Assembly (NCBI GenBank): GCA_030267965.1
Contig: BRYA01000337.1
Coordinates: forward strand, 28,889 to 69,747
DNA: 40,859 nt
From: Triparma columacea
Taxonomy: Eukaryota > Sar > Bolidophyceae > Parmales > Triparmaceae
Direction: 5' to 3'
Shown here: positions 12,115-22,837 of the stretch, in pieces
Layout of the letters: each line of letters begins with the position of its first letter
Numbering within the stretch: the first letter of the stretch is position 1
Notes under the pieces: generated by a model
What the model saw: only the letters and a program-made list of their open reading frames with translations
Databases searched by the model: none
Told to the model about the DNA's origin: nothing
Made by a program: the position numbers and the translations under genes

Positions 12115-12175
12115 AAACATAATAAACGGATTGCGTAGGAACTGTTTCGATTATTTCAACGGCTTCAAAGGCTAG
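12115..12175. terminator. Shared 3' region of two convergent genes
   Basis: Only 61 bp separate the stop codons of the acyl-CoA synthetase (plus) and the cupin/KH gene (minus), so the two 3' UTRs almost certainly overlap. An AATAAA hexamer lies close to the plus-strand stop (at about 12120-12126). Confidence 0.4.
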
Positions 12176-15100
12176 TTAGTAGGCACCCGCTCGAGGAGGC
12201 TTCTGCATTTCCTCGGCAACTTTCTGCTGCATGATTATCTTGGCTTGGTCCCTCGCTTGCGCTGTGCCAGAGATCGTAACGATTCTGTCCGTACCTCCCG
12301 AGTCAAGCATTGCCTGCCTGTCAGAGATTGAGATCCTGCATCCGGTCCGGGTCCTGATATCTGTGAGGACACAACCCTGGGGCCCAATGATCGCCCCGAT
12401 GTACTGGTTGGGAACGGAAACCCTTTCAGAATCTTCCCCCTTATCACCTTGCGCGTGGCGTGGTGAGGTGGCGTAGTCACCGCGGCCACCATGCGTCTGT
12501 GGGGGATAAGTATGTTGCTGAGGTGGGTATTGCGAACGCGGGGCATTGTAGCTTTGAGATGGCTGCTGGTACGGGGGTTGCTGTTGAGGTGGGGGGTAAT
12601 GCCCCTGGGGAGGGGGGGGGTAGTGTCCCTGAGGAGGGGGGTAGCGCTCAGAAGGCGCCGAGTTGTATCCTTGGGGAGGGGGGTAGGAGTTTGGGGGAGG
12701 GGGGTAGGAGTTTGGGGGAGGAGGGTAGGAGTTTGATGCAGGGGGAGGGGGGGGAGCACCCCTCGAGTGGTAGGATGGCGGTGGTTGCTGGTATTGAGGT
12801 CCCTGAGAGTGCTGGGGAGGGTATCTATAGGAATCATACCCGTGCGAGGGAGGGTAGCTCCCACCCCCGCCTTGGGGGGCGCCGTACTGGGGGGGAGGCG
12901 GCCCCCTTTGGTCGTGGGTGTCGTAGTGGGGGGGAGGCTGTCTCCTTTGGTCCCACTCGGACCGTCCTTGAGGGGGGGGACCACGCCTATCGTGCAATTC
13001 ACGCCTATCACGTTGATCACGCTGATCGGGCGGGCCACGCTGATCGGGCGGGCCACGTTGGTCATACTGGTCAGGCCTCCTCTGGGAGCGCGAATCGTGG
13101 CCAGGCCCACTAGAGCGTGCGTAACCCTCCGCAAGGATCGGGGGCATGGGGTACAGCGCCCCCTTGTTTTTATAAGCATACTCCTCTCGGTGGGCGTTTT
13201 CATTCATATAGTCTAACATAAGGCTGAGGCCGTGCTCGACGTGCTGAATCCTCTCTGTCCACTCTAAGTTCGGCGAGTCGTTCTTGACCTCCATCTTCTT
13301 CTCGTAATGCGTGAGGTTGGGGTCATTGTTCACGAATTCCCCCAGCTTGCACCACACGCGGGCCTTCTTCTGAATGACTTGGATGTTCTCGCCCCTATGG
13401 CCAATAAGCGCCCTCCCAAACGTTTCCACCAAGGAAATATCTATTCCCATAGAGCGAGGATGGTTGAAAAAATTCTCGGGTTTTAACCTTGGGTTGTGCT
13501 CAAAGTCGTAACACTTCATGATTTCATGAAGAGCTTTCTTCAAGCAGTCGCACCGCCCTTCTAAGACTACAACCTGCAACTTGACATCAGGATCAGGAAA
13601 GAAGCTCCAGGTGCGTGTTTTGTGGTTTGGATCGGTCGAATTAAACAAAAGCTTAGCACCAGTCTCATTCTGGATCCTTTCCTTGTTCTTCCCTCCCTTC
13701 CCAATGGCAGCCCCAACAATCATGGGAGGGAGGCATAGCTTGAAACACAAGGTAGGCTGAGAGTTCTCAACGTAAGGCGTAGCGTGGGTGGCGTTCTTGG
13801 CTGGCGGATCGTACCACCAGTTGATTGCAATGTAGATCCCTTCAGCCTCGGTTGGCGCTTGAGCTGAAGCTTCGGCTTGAGCTGGAGCTTCGGCTTGAGC
13901 TGGAGCTTCGGCTTGAGCTGGAGCTTCGGCTTGAGCTGGCTGCTCAACCTCGGCCGTCTCAACCTTTGCTTTCTCTTTGACGTCCGCCTCGAACGCCTGC
14001 AGGCTCTTAAGCAGGGCGGCCTTGAGCCCTTTGGTTGACAGCCCCCTCTTCGCGCACTCGTCCTTGAGCTCGGCGACCTTCATCTTGGTGAAATCGGGGG
14101 CAGGCGAGCCCGCGGCGACAGGGGCTGCTTCAGCGGCAACAGGGGCTGCTTCAGCGGCAATTTTCTTCAGCTGCTCTTCAGCTGTAAGGACAGGGGCTGC
14201 TTCAGCGGCAACGGGGGCTAGTGGAGGCTCGAACTCATCGAGCTTACCGTTCCAAATGGCGGGCTTGTACGCGTAGGACGTAATGTCGTAAATGAATCCG
14301 GCAGGGATGTAGAGGGCCTGCCCGGGTCCGAGGTCGTAGACCTTTTGCTCGACGCCGACAAAGTCGGGGAAACGAGAGGCCAGAACGGCGATGTCGAGGT
14401 TGGGGTCGACGTTGGAGAAGTTGGGCTGAGAGACCTCGAGCTTTGGAGGAGTGTCGTCTGTGTCGGAAGTATAGTCAAAGCCCTTCCCGATGGTCACCTC
14501 CTCCTCCTTCTCCTCCTCCTCCTCCTCCTCCTTCCCCCCTTCTTCTTTCTCTTGCCCCTCTAGTTTCTCTCCCCCCCCCTCCTGCTCCTCCTCCGGGACA
14601 AAGTCCCCCTCCCCCTCCTCCCCCTCGTCCTCCCTCATATAGCAGCGGCCCTTGTCCTTGGGGTCGATGACCCTGACCCTCTTGTACCCCCTCATTACGA
14701 GAATTACGCGGTCGCGGGTGTCGTAGTGCAGGCCCTCGGAGGTGCCGTCGCTTCTTGAGGTCTTTCCAACGGAGAGGCAGGAGTCTCGGACCTTTAAGAT
14801 CTCGTCCCTGTCATCAACCATCATCCTCAAGCCGGTGGGGAGGAGCCTGCGGTCTTCCAACCTGGTTTTGTCGCTCCGGCAGGCGGCCTGGTGGGCGGAG
14901 AGGAGGGAGAGGGGACCATAGGGATAAGCCTTGTACATCCTTTGCCCGATGATTGAGGTGAGGACCTCGGGAGAGACGCCGGGAGAGGGCTCTTGGGAAG
15001 ACAGCTTGATGTTGGGGGAGAGGTTGGAGAGGAAGTCATGGAACGACTGTTGGGGTGGGCGTGGGGGTGGGGGTGGGGGTGGGGGCGGAGTTAGGTTATG

Positions 15101-15910
15101 TCGGCTGACTAGATGGAAGGAAATAAGGAAGGGATGGAACAACAGGTCATCATGTATGTGTGTATGACACTCGTCCTTTACTCACCTCCTCCTTAACATT
15201 GTTGTCACCCCCCTCGGACTCAACGTCGTATTTAACCTTGCTGATCCTGTCGAGTTCCTCCTCGCTGAGTTTTTCGGTCGTTGTAAGGGTAGTGAACTGC
15301 TTGAGGGAGTCTATGTCCTTCCACCAGATGGGCAAGAGAGAATTGATGTCGTCGTTTTTCTCCTTTAAATCTAGAGGGTTTAGGTAAGGGAAAGAGGTGT
15401 GTTAGTGTGTGTGCGAGGTTAAGCTCAGGTGGCATTGTATTACATCATCATATTACATAAGGGTTCCAAAGGAACGGGACAAGAAGCCTCTGACAGTGGT
15501 AGTCAGTGGTAGTTGCCGACATAGTTGCGTGACACGAAATGGCATTGAAGCCCAAACATCCAGTCTAGAGACCACAAGTGAAGTCTGAGTCCAGCTAGAG
15601 GTAGCTGAGTAGCTAGAGTCCACTTACTCTTATAGCGTTTATCCCTCAACCTTTTCATGGTGTCTGCAAAGAGGAAGCGTCTAATACGTTCCACGCCAGT
15701 CGTTCCGTGCGAAGTGACCCTACAAGGTAGGTGCTTGTTGATATTAGCGTAGAAGAAGGCCTTATAGGTCCTTAAATTTCCTGATGCATCTTCCACGAAG
15801 TTGTCCTCTGTCAGATTGGTAAACTGTTTCTGGAATTTAGGACGTTTAGGATATCCATTATGTCCACCATGTGGAGGTGACGATGATGTTCCTCCAATAC
15901 TACGCTTCAT
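12176..15910 (-). CDS. Cupin (JmjC-like) / SAP / triple-KH protein
   Basis: Exons 15628-15910, 15186-15370 and 12176-15046 join in phase and give about 1112 residues. The Asn codon formed across intron 15371-15627 (A|AT) supports the splice. Order of domains: cupin_8/JmjC-like core from about residue 160 with the metal-binding pair in LHYDTRDRVILVMRG (about 262) and the late strand LYIPAGFIYDI (about 408); a SAP helix pair, KMKVAELKDECAKRGLSTKG (about 475-508); then the cupin's usual terminal strand AINWWYDPP (about 563). Three KH RNA-binding domains follow, with GxxG loops GKGG, GHRG and GPQG (about 591-671, 688-768, 1025-1108). Between KH2 and KH3 is a Pro/Gln/Tyr/Gly-rich disordered segment. 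In FIYDI the third metal ligand, usually His (as in WWH), is Tyr, so hydroxylase activity is doubtful. Likely an RNA-binding nuclear protein. Other strand and frame readings over the low-complexity part are shadows. Confidence 0.82.
13855..13940. repeat. 18-bp coding minisatellite (AEAPAQ repeats)
   Basis: About four to five copies of an 18-bp unit (cttgagctggagcttcgg) encode the tandem hexapeptide AEAPAQ on the minus strand, as a flexible linker between SAP and the last cupin strand. A related Ala-rich repeat (GGGGCTGCTTCAGCGGCA type) lies at about 14120-14220. Confidence 0.85.
15047..15185 (-). repeat. Intron with (GGGGGT)n tract
   Basis: This intron of the cupin/KH gene contains a regular run of GGGGGT units on the plus strand (about 15054-15090), i.e. 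ACCCCC on the transcribed sense strand, immediately before the acceptor CAACAG. It serves as the C-rich polypyrimidine tract. Confidence 0.7.
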
Positions 15911-16216
15911 ACTCGTAACGTTGTTACTTGGATTGTGTGTGAGGGATGGAGTTTTCACAGTGGGTCTGCTCTTTTTTCAGTGGATTGGAGTGGAGGAGCT
16001 CTCTGCTCTCTGGGCTGTGTTGGCCTTTCTTTTTCTTTCTTTTTTTCTTTTCTCTTTCCTAAAAAGAACTCTCGTTCCTACATTTTCGGAAAAAGCTGAG
16101 CTCTATCGTTTATCCCCCCCCCCCCCCCCTCGCAGCTGCAACCGCCTGTCGGCAGGAGCCGCACCCCCCCCCCCCCCTTTGCTCCCCCCCCAAAGGTCTT
16201 CGTCTCTCGCCTTAAT
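15911..16216. other. Spacer with C-homopolymers
   Basis: The region lies upstream of the cupin/KH start and downstream of the TspO-like stop, both on the minus strand. It holds a T-rich stretch (16027-16055) and two C runs of about a dozen bases (about 16113-16128 and 16164-16177). No gene is visible. Confidence 0.5.
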
Positions 16217-17419
16217 TCAAACTGCGTCGACGCCCTTTCCAGTTCCGGTGAGTGGGGCAGAAAATTTCCTCATCTGCTCCCCTTCAACGTTCTTGTCAGC
16301 GCACTGTTTGTAAATAATGTTGGCAATCTCCAGTACAACGACAACAGCGAAGAAGACGGAGAGGATGGCCGCACCACCACCGACACCGTCAAGGACGATG
16401 GTGTTAATCTCCTCCCCGAAGGTCGCGAAGTCATCTATGGTGGTTTGCATTGGGCTGGCAAGCTGGGCTGCGATGCCTCCGAGAGCCCAGGCAGCGACGC
16501 CGCCGACGGTGACGAGAGGCTTGGTAAGGACGAAGAGGACGTAGAGGGCGATGGCCCAGACGCAACCGAGAGAGCAGATAGCGACGGATATCTGGTGGCT
16601 CATGTTGTCGTCGGAACCGTAGGCGACGAGGAGGACGGAGAAGTTTACGAAGGAGGCGGCGATGATCCAACCAATGTGGAGCTGGAAGGGGAACTTGAAC
16701 AGCCACCACTGGCCGTTGGTGGGGGCCTCGATGTTGTACTGGGACTTGTTGAGCTGGGCGAGGAATCCAAGGATGGTGAACATGAAGATGAATGCGAGCC
16801 AGTTAACCTCAAGGGAGAAGGAAATCGTCCAGATTGACTGGGCCAGGCACACCAGGGCGTACCAGTACCCTACACCCTCAGTCACGAGGGGGCTAGAGCG
16901 GTACTTGGGGAGGAGCTGGGCGACGGTGAAGATGGCCTGGGAGATGAAGATAGGACCCCAGATTGAGAAGGCCCACCCAATAGGGGTGACAAGGGTCTGG
17001 TACTTGAGACTGTTTAGGGGGGGGGGGGAAGGTTAGCGAGTGCTGTTGTCAACGCGTTTTATTTAACGCGTTTTATTTCACCAGGAACTCCAGCTTTTTC
17101 CCTCACCTCAAGTCGGAGTTGTTGGGAAGACCTCCAATGCCAGCAACTCCGATACCGTAGGTGAAGATGACATTGAAAATGTACGCCGCTAGATTGACCT
17201 ATTTACGTGGTTCGATTCGGGGTCATTGAGATGCGGAGAGGTGTGGGGGAAATGAGGGAAATGGAGGGTGAGAAGGTGGGAAGGTCCGAGTGACTTGGCA
17301 CCAGGAAAAGATATTAATCGCCATCCGAGGCGATTGGGGGCGAAATTTTGTTACTAATCGACGTTAAGAGGGTGTAAACTCACGTAGTTAAGCTTTGAAA
17401 GAGCAGGAGTGTCGGACAT
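16217..17419 (-). CDS. TspO/MBR-like tryptophan-rich membrane protein
   Basis: Exons 17384-17419, 17107-17198 and 16217-17009 join in phases 0 and 2, giving about 306 residues. There are about eight hydrophobic membrane spans. The motif TPIGWAFSIWGPIFISQAIF (about residues 50-68) matches the aromatic 'GWaFxIWgxIF' signature of the TspO/MBR (tryptophan-rich sensory protein / peripheral benzodiazepine receptor-like) superfamily as found in algae. Further Trp residues recur (SIWTISFSLEVNWLAF, NGQWWLFKFPFQLHIGW). Classical TspO has five spans and about 160 residues; this one is longer, so it belongs to an enlarged eukaryotic branch. Those proteins bind porphyrins, sterols or similar ligands, but the ligand here is unknown. 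Start is the only in-frame ATG of the first exon. Confidence 0.7.
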
Positions 17420-17837
17420 TGTGATTTTTTATTTGCTTGGATTTTTGCTTGCAGGTGATTCAGACTCGTCTACTGGAAAATCAAGAACCCAATTTTCAGG
17501 ACCATGTTCCCTGATGTAAGATTTTTGGATGGTAAATAGATTTCAGTTTTGGGGTCGCTACGTACAATGGAATTTCTCTATACGTTCAATTGAGTTACTC
17601 GATACGTTCCCGCTATTTTTTTCTTCTCGGTCTCCGTCTTTTCTACTGTTAAATTCAGATTCGCTTCCTTGTTAAACTTATTTCCTCTATCCCCCCCTTT
17701 ATCTAACCTCTCTCCCCTTCCCTCCTGTTAAATTCAGATTCGCGTTTTTGTTAAACTTATTTCCTCTATCCCCCCCTTTATCTAACCTCTCTCCCCTTCC
17801 TCCACCCCCCCCTCCCCCCTTCTTTCCCTATCACATT
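17420..17837. other. Spacer with promoter of the TspO-like gene
   Basis: 418 bp between two minus-strand genes. It should contain the TspO-like gene promoter (side near 17420) and the 3' end of the RPEL-like gene (side near 17837). The right half is a 79-bp duplication (separate entry); nothing else recognisable. Confidence 0.45.
17647..17804. repeat. Tandem duplication of a 79-bp unit
   Basis: Two head-to-tail copies (17647-17725 and 17726-17804) begin TGTTAAATTCAGATTCGC and end in a CT-rich tail. They differ at only a few bases in the middle (CTTCC against GTTTTT) and near the end, so the duplication is recent. Confidence 0.9.
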
Positions 17838-19705
17838 CTACTCCCCATTCTTCGTCGGTCTGTATCCCGGCCACACGAAGTCTCTCTTGTACGTCGTAGT
17901 CCTCCTGTCCATTTTCCCCATTCCCTTGGGGTACCTCGGTGCCCAAACCTCCCTCTGCCCGTACTTTCCGTAGTACCTCTCCGGCGCTATCTTGGCGTCC
18001 TCGGCGGCCTTGCTGTGGGCCTTCGTCCTCTCTTCGGACATGACCTTCACCCTGCTCTCTCGCCGGGCCGAGGCCACGTTGGTCTTGTACTCCTTCCCCC
18101 CCGCGTAATTCCAGTGCGCCGTGTTGTTCATGGTGACCCAGTTACCCTCGTATTCCCTCTTCGGGATCGTCGCCTTTGCTTTCTTCTTCCGGGGCTTCGT
18201 CTTTGGTGCCGCCAGCTCCTTCACCACCGCCTGCTTGTTCTCCTTGTGCGCTACGTCCTTGGTGATTATGGCTGTTAGGTCCTCGATTGACTTCCTCCTC
18301 TCCCTGCCCTTCTCCTCCTCCCTGACCGAGCACTTCATGACGTTCTTGGACACCAGCTCCTCGAGGGTGCTGCGGCTCTGGAGGGCCTTCTCGACCTTCC
18401 CGGCAGTCTCGCCCTTGCCGCGGGTGCGACCGTCGGGTAGGAACATGGGACGGGACTCGAGCATGCGAGTAAGTTCGACCGAGCTGGGGGAGGGGGGAGG
18501 GGGGAGGGGGGGGGGGGTTAGCGCACGTGTGTGCCTGGTGGCGGCGCTCTCCTGCCTGGTGGCGGCGCTCTCCCGCCGATAATTTTAGTTTTCTCCCCTC
18601 ATTCCGTTTCTCACCTGTTCCTTCTCCTTGCCACAGCGTCCGCCTTGGTCGTGTCCTGGATGATGTTCTTGTCGCTGAGCTCGACTATGCTGCTCCTCCT
18701 CTTCAGCCCCTTCTCGAGCTCCTTCTTGCTCTCCTCCATGGCTATCTTGCCAGGGAGCTTAGCGGCCTCCTCCAGCTCGACCTTGCAGCGTTCAAGGACC
18801 TTCCTGGCTCCCCTGAAGGTGAAGACCCTCTGAGACGTCACATCGTTGTTCTTGAGGACGTTGTTTTTCTTCTTGTTCTTCTTGGAACCCGCCTTGGCAG
18901 AGGCGAGGGAGGTGGAAACGTGACCGGTTGTCCACTTAAAGGAGGAGGAAGACTCAGTTGTGGGGACGGCGCGCCAGGCGGCCTCGGGGGAAATGAAGAA
19001 ATTGGATGGGGAGTCTGGGGGGGGGGAGGGGGAGTTGAGCGAGAGGCGCGTTAGGCGTGCACGGTGGCAGGAAGTTGTTGGAGGTTGATATTCAGTCGTA
19101 ATGAAATCTCACCTCCACTAAACACCTCAATGGGCAGCACCTTGACCTCGTCCTCCTCATTTATCTCTACCTTCTTCTCCCGCTTCTCATCTTGGACGGA
19201 GATCGAGTTGCGCTTCGGAGGAAGGGGGGGAGGGACAGGGGGATTGATGGCGTCTGCTGCAGAGTTGAACCTTATCTCCTTGGGCTTTGGCTGTGAGAGG
19301 GAGGGGAGAGGTTAGTAAGGAGAAGGGAAGGTTAATACGAGGGTGAAATGTGTGTTGGATGGAGTAGTCCATCCAAAATCTACCCAACAATCTCACCTTG
19401 TTGGCCTGTTTCGTAATCTTCGTGCTCCTCTTCTTCTCCTTTGGTTCTAGACTTGTTGTTGGCGGCGGTGGAGGTAATAAATCCCACGCATAATAATGAG
19501 GTGCCTCCGTAGATGCTACTGAAGGTTCATCTGACGTTTGATTAGTCTCATTTATTGGGTCAACTGTCGTTATTGGGATCGGAGTAGGTTCAAAGTTTAG
19601 GTATTCATTAGCTGCTTGATAGGTTGATTGGTGAATTGAAGACTCTCCCCATGTTACAGCAGCTAAAAAATCAGCTGAAACGCTGTTTGAGCTTTTTGAT
19701 GGCAT
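17838..19705 (-). CDS. RPEL-like repeat (putative actin-binding) protein
   Basis: Exons 19397-19705, 19113-19290, 18615-19014 and 17838-18483 join in phase for about 510 residues; introns carry GTGAG donors and long C tracts before AG. The N-terminal half is polar with a Pro run. The C-terminal half has helical repeats of the RPEL type, which bind monomeric actin in Phactr and MRTF proteins: LEKGLKRRSSIVELSDKNII (about residues 262-282), VEKALQSRSTLEELVSKNVM (about 323-343) and a weaker RERRKSIEDLTAIITKDV (about 355-373). The canonical RPxxEEL has Ser or Lys instead of Pro. The last 100 residues are basic and aromatic (HWNYAGGKEY, TTYKRDFVWPGYRP), a style reminiscent of microtubule-associated ciliary proteins; that is speculation. 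It has a divergent 159-bp promoter region with the next gene. Confidence 0.6.
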
Positions 19706-19864
19706 TTTTGAAGATCAAAAGGGGGTTTATAAGAGGAATAAAGGCTTCTCAAGGATGAGAGAAAGGTTCAAAATCGAAGACAGGGTTTCGGGAATTTCAG
19801 GATTGTTGCTGTTCAACCCGTTCAACCCAAACTTCTTCCTGTAACCCTAACCCTCACAAAGCAG
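19706..19864. promoter_or_regulatory. Divergent promoter, RPEL-like / multi-membrane gene
   Basis: 159 bp between start codons at 19705 (minus) and 19865 (plus). It includes a short telomere-like CCCTAACCCT stretch near 19844-19855; no defined promoter motif. Confidence 0.4.
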
Positions 19865-21625
19865 ATGAAGATCGTTCCCCAATCTGACCCTTCCGATGAC
19901 GTAGATAAGCTGCCTGACACGAAACAAATGATCCCCGCTAATGAAGAGGAGGGTGAAAACAACCCATCAACATTTTCACTCGCGAGGGCCTTTGTCTCTA
20001 AGGGAAATGGCACCGATAACGAGGGCGCCGACAACGAGGGCGACGAAGCTGTGATCGTCAAGGATGATGCTGCCAATGTACCGATGAGGGCTCCCAGTTC
20101 TTTAACCGTGGTCTTGAAAGATAAGCTGGGGGATAAGCAGAAGCTAGCCAAGGCTAAGCTTTTCTTCGCAGCGGCGTTGAGTATAGGAGATATGGTTACG
20201 GACATTATGATGATCGTGCAGTACTTTCAGACAAGGAGCTTGTGGGGGTATGCATGGGCGTCCCTTGGGAGTCTCTTGATCAACCTCATTTTCCAAGCTC
20301 TATTTGCATTTGCTCAGAATAGAGTGGAGCCGTGGCAGAGACAGTTACAGGAGCAGTTTTTTGTCTGGTCTCTTGTGAAGCCAGGGGTTGATGCGTGGCG
20401 CGTTGCAAGTGGGGCAGCACAAGAGGAGGGACATGTGATGAATGCACAGACTGAGTTGACGTGTAATAAGAGTGCTGAATTGGTGGCAGAGGCTATCCCT
20501 GGGACGCTGATCCAACTGTCTGCGTTATTGATGTCAGAGTCTAAGCCTACCAGGAGCGCACTTTCCTCATTTGCGTTCTGCATCTTGACGGCCGCTTTTA
20601 CATCGGCAATCACATCATGGGATTGGGATTTGAATAAGGAGAATCGGAAGCTTAATCGATCATTTTACGGGTATATTCCAAGCAATGTGAAGGGTAAGGT
20701 GAAGGTTTTCGCTTCGCTGTACTTCCTTTCTGCTTTCAACCTGCTTACGCGCAGCTTTGCCTGTGTTCTTTTCTACATCAAGGGCGGGATTTCAGAGGTG
20801 GCTACGCTGCTGGGAGGAGAGCTTCTCATTTACTTGGCGATCAAAGGGCTGAGGCGAGATCTTTGGTATTGGACGCCTGTATACGGTGGCTTCGGAGTGT
20901 TCGCTTCGTTGATGATTCGTTGGATACTCAAGGTCGTTGTCGACTGGACCGCTGTTGTCCAATTTCGAAACGCTATTGACGTCGGCGGTGCGTATTTCAC
21001 TTTCAGTTTAGGTTTGACTGTAGTCATGGGTGTTGTTGCAGCGCTGCAGTATGAGAAGGTAGTCGACGATGTCATATCCTCGCCAAACTCAACGCTCATC
21101 GAGGACGTTGAGTTGGGCGAGGATAATCAGATTGTCGGAGGAGAAGAGAGCGGATTGGAGAAGAGCACCGTCGTCACTATCATGGTGGTTGCATGTGGTG
21201 GGATGGTGGTGTCTTACGTGAGTCTACTAGTGTCGGTGAAGAGAGAGTACCTGCATACCTTCATCAGCACGAAAACAGGTAATGAAGGCATTCAAGAGGT
21301 ATTCACCAAGAACGAGGATGATGAACAGAGATTTAGGATTTTCGGAAATAATAGGCACACGTGGGAGTACAAGATTGGCGCGGAGGTTAAGGCGTGGATC
21401 AATGAGAGGCTGCCATTGTGGTTGGAAGAACCTCCAGAGTGGTTCAACGATCAGCGGCGATCTATCATACCTGATAATTTTGTGACCGACCCAGAGATCC
21501 TGGTGAGGCTCCGGACGAATAACGTGAAAAGGATAATAGAACAGAGGCGACGAAGCTCCTTGAGGGAAATATTTGCGACGCAGACGGCAGGTGGGGATGG
21601 GGTGGGAGAGGATGAGGATCGATAA
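19865..21625 (+). CDS. Multi-membrane family protein, copy 1 (intronless)
   Basis: Single exon, 586 residues. After an acidic N-terminus (about 95 residues) come about eight hydrophobic spans, then a hydrophilic tail. Conserved blocks shared with the genes at 34346 and 39199: GDMVTDIMMIVQYFQ (about 113-127), KPGVDAWRVA, AEAIPGTLIQLSALL (about 210), the FYGYIP block (about 270), and DLWYWTP (about 336). The pattern 'D..TD....Y' followed by 'E..PG..IQL' recalls XK/Xkr membrane proteins (D..TD... and E..PQL.LQL), some of which scramble phospholipids; that is a remote and unproven likeness. No function known. There is no signal peptide. The C-terminal region includes the block AWINERLPLWLEEPPEWFND, also seen as AWVQANWDIWEDEKPKWFSE in the copy at 34346. 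Start is the first ATG after the divergent promoter. Confidence 0.8.
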   Translation: MKIVPQSDPSDDVDKLPDTKQMIPANEEEGENNPSTFSLARAFVSKGNGTDNEGADNEGDEAVIVKDDAANVPMRAPSSLTVVLKDKLGDKQKLAKAKLFFAAALSIGDMVTDIMMIVQYFQTRSLWGYAWASLGSLLINLIFQALFAFAQNRVEPWQRQLQEQFFVWSLVKPGVDAWRVASGAAQEEGHVMNAQTELTCNKSAELVAEAIPGTLIQLSALLMSESKPTRSALSSFAFCILTAAFTSAITSWDWDLNKENRKLNRSFYGYIPSNVKGKVKVFASLYFLSAFNLLTRSFACVLFYIKGGISEVATLLGGELLIYLAIKGLRRDLWYWTPVYGGFGVFASLMIRWILKVVVDWTAVVQFRNAIDVGGAYFTFSLGLTVVMGVVAALQYEKVVDDVISSPNSTLIEDVELGEDNQIVGGEESGLEKSTVVTIMVVACGGMVVSYVSLLVSVKREYLHTFISTKTGNEGIQEVFTKNEDDEQRFRIFGNNRHTWEYKIGAEVKAWINERLPLWLEEPPEWFNDQRRSIIPDNFVTDPEILVRLRTNNVKRIIEQRRRSSLREIFATQTAGGDGVGEDEDR

Positions 21626-21808
21626 ATTGAAACTTACCGTACTGTCGATTCAAATACTGGAAAACGGTTCTATCTCGGCATTTTTTAACACATCGTGATC
21701 ACATATATCTTGCGCAATAAGGTTGTCAAAATTGGCAAATCCCGCCTCTTTCAGAGAAAAGTGGGCCAGATTTCCTTCTTTTCTTCAGGCCTCAATTTGA
21801 GAGCAAAT

Positions 21809-22837
21809 ATGACATCTACACTAATTTTCTTCCTATTGGCGCTTACAATTTGTAGTACTAATTCATTCATAACATTAAGAAGTATTAAATATAGGAATAC
21901 ATCCCAATTGAAAAGTTTCCTCGATGATATCCTTCGTGGCAACAAAAATGAGGGAAATGAGGGACAAAACGGGGATGGACAAAACGGGGATGAACAACTC
22001 GTTGAGAAAGATCCGATCGAAAAACTATTCAACTTCTTCTTTGGGGATGTACAGGAGAGCCCACAAGGGCTTGCGAGGTGAGGGAGGTGGGAAGACATAA
22101 AACGACCCTCCTTGAACTTTCGCTCTCACGCCCCCCCCCTTCCCCCCCCCTCCCCAAATCTCAGGTTCGACAGCACCCGTTTCCCCGAGCAGTACCCCGC
22201 GACATTGGATACATGGGCTACCCCCCTTCCCACAGATTCCCCAACCGAGTCCTCCCAAATCCTCTCTTACCTCCCCCGTCGTTACCGTCCCATGTTAAAG
22301 AAAACCAACATGGAGTACCGCGACATGGTCCTAACCTACAGAGCCACCGTCGACGGCTGGGACCCCACTTCCTTCCACTCCAAGTTGGACCGTCAGGGTG
22401 CTTGCCTCGTAGTATGTGAGACAACGTCAGGTCAGGTGTGCGGGGGTTACAACCCTAAGGGGTGGTGCGGGTACGGTGAGTACAGGGGTAGCGTGGCCGC
22501 CTTCCTCTTCACCTTCAAGGAGGGCTTCGGGGTAGCCGGGGACGACGAGCCTGTGAAACTCAGGAAGGTAGGAGGGGCGGGACTGGCGCAATTGGACTTC
22601 CCGGAGACTGCGGTGGCGTTCGGGAGCGACTCGCTAGTGGTGAGCATGCAAGGGGGAAGCAGAACCGCGAGCTGTAAGCTGGGAAGCTACTATGAGAGGA
22701 TGGAGGGAGGGGTCAATAGCATGTTCTGGGGAGGGAAGGGGAGGACGGAGCTGAGGGAATTGAAGGTTTATACAGGGGTTTACGAGGAGGGGGAATATGT
22801 ACCATTCAGCGACGCGGAACCGTTCGCACTGAACTGA
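21809..22837 (+). CDS. Plastid-targeted TLDc-domain protein
   Basis: Exons 21809-22077 and 22165-22837, joined through AG|G, giving 313 residues. The N-terminus MTSTLIFFLLALTICSTNSF is a signal peptide with Phe just after the likely cut (STNS|F), followed by a Ser/Thr/Arg-rich stretch: the bipartite presequence used for complex plastids of ochrophytes. Residues about 90-313 form a TLDc domain: LTYRATVDGWDPTSFHSKLD, then TSGQVCGGYNPKGW and AAFLFTFKEGFG match the family pattern (yRaS.dGw....FH..cd..g..l.l..t..G.vfGGy...w). TLDc proteins (TLDc, OXR1, NCOA7) are linked to oxidative stress resistance and V-ATPase binding in animals; the plastid role is unknown. The intron (22078-22164) has C-rich pyrimidine tracts. 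Confidence 0.8.

Noticed and set aside
11236..12120. 294-codon open frame on the minus strand
   Set aside because: It is a shadow of the acyl-CoA synthetase exon, whose plus frame has clear family motifs; the antisense product is Leu/Val-rich and non-homologous.
12235..13203. 322-codon minus frame alongside the cupin/KH gene
   Set aside because: Offset frame over the Pro-rich low-complexity part; the in-frame reading has KH motifs and splice support.
17206..17220. GGTTCGATTC, like a tRNA T-arm
   Set aside because: Sits in an intron with no acceptor stem, D-arm or anticodon loop around it.
19843..19858. CCCTAACCCT telomere-like stretch
   Set aside because: Only one and a half units in a promoter; no array.
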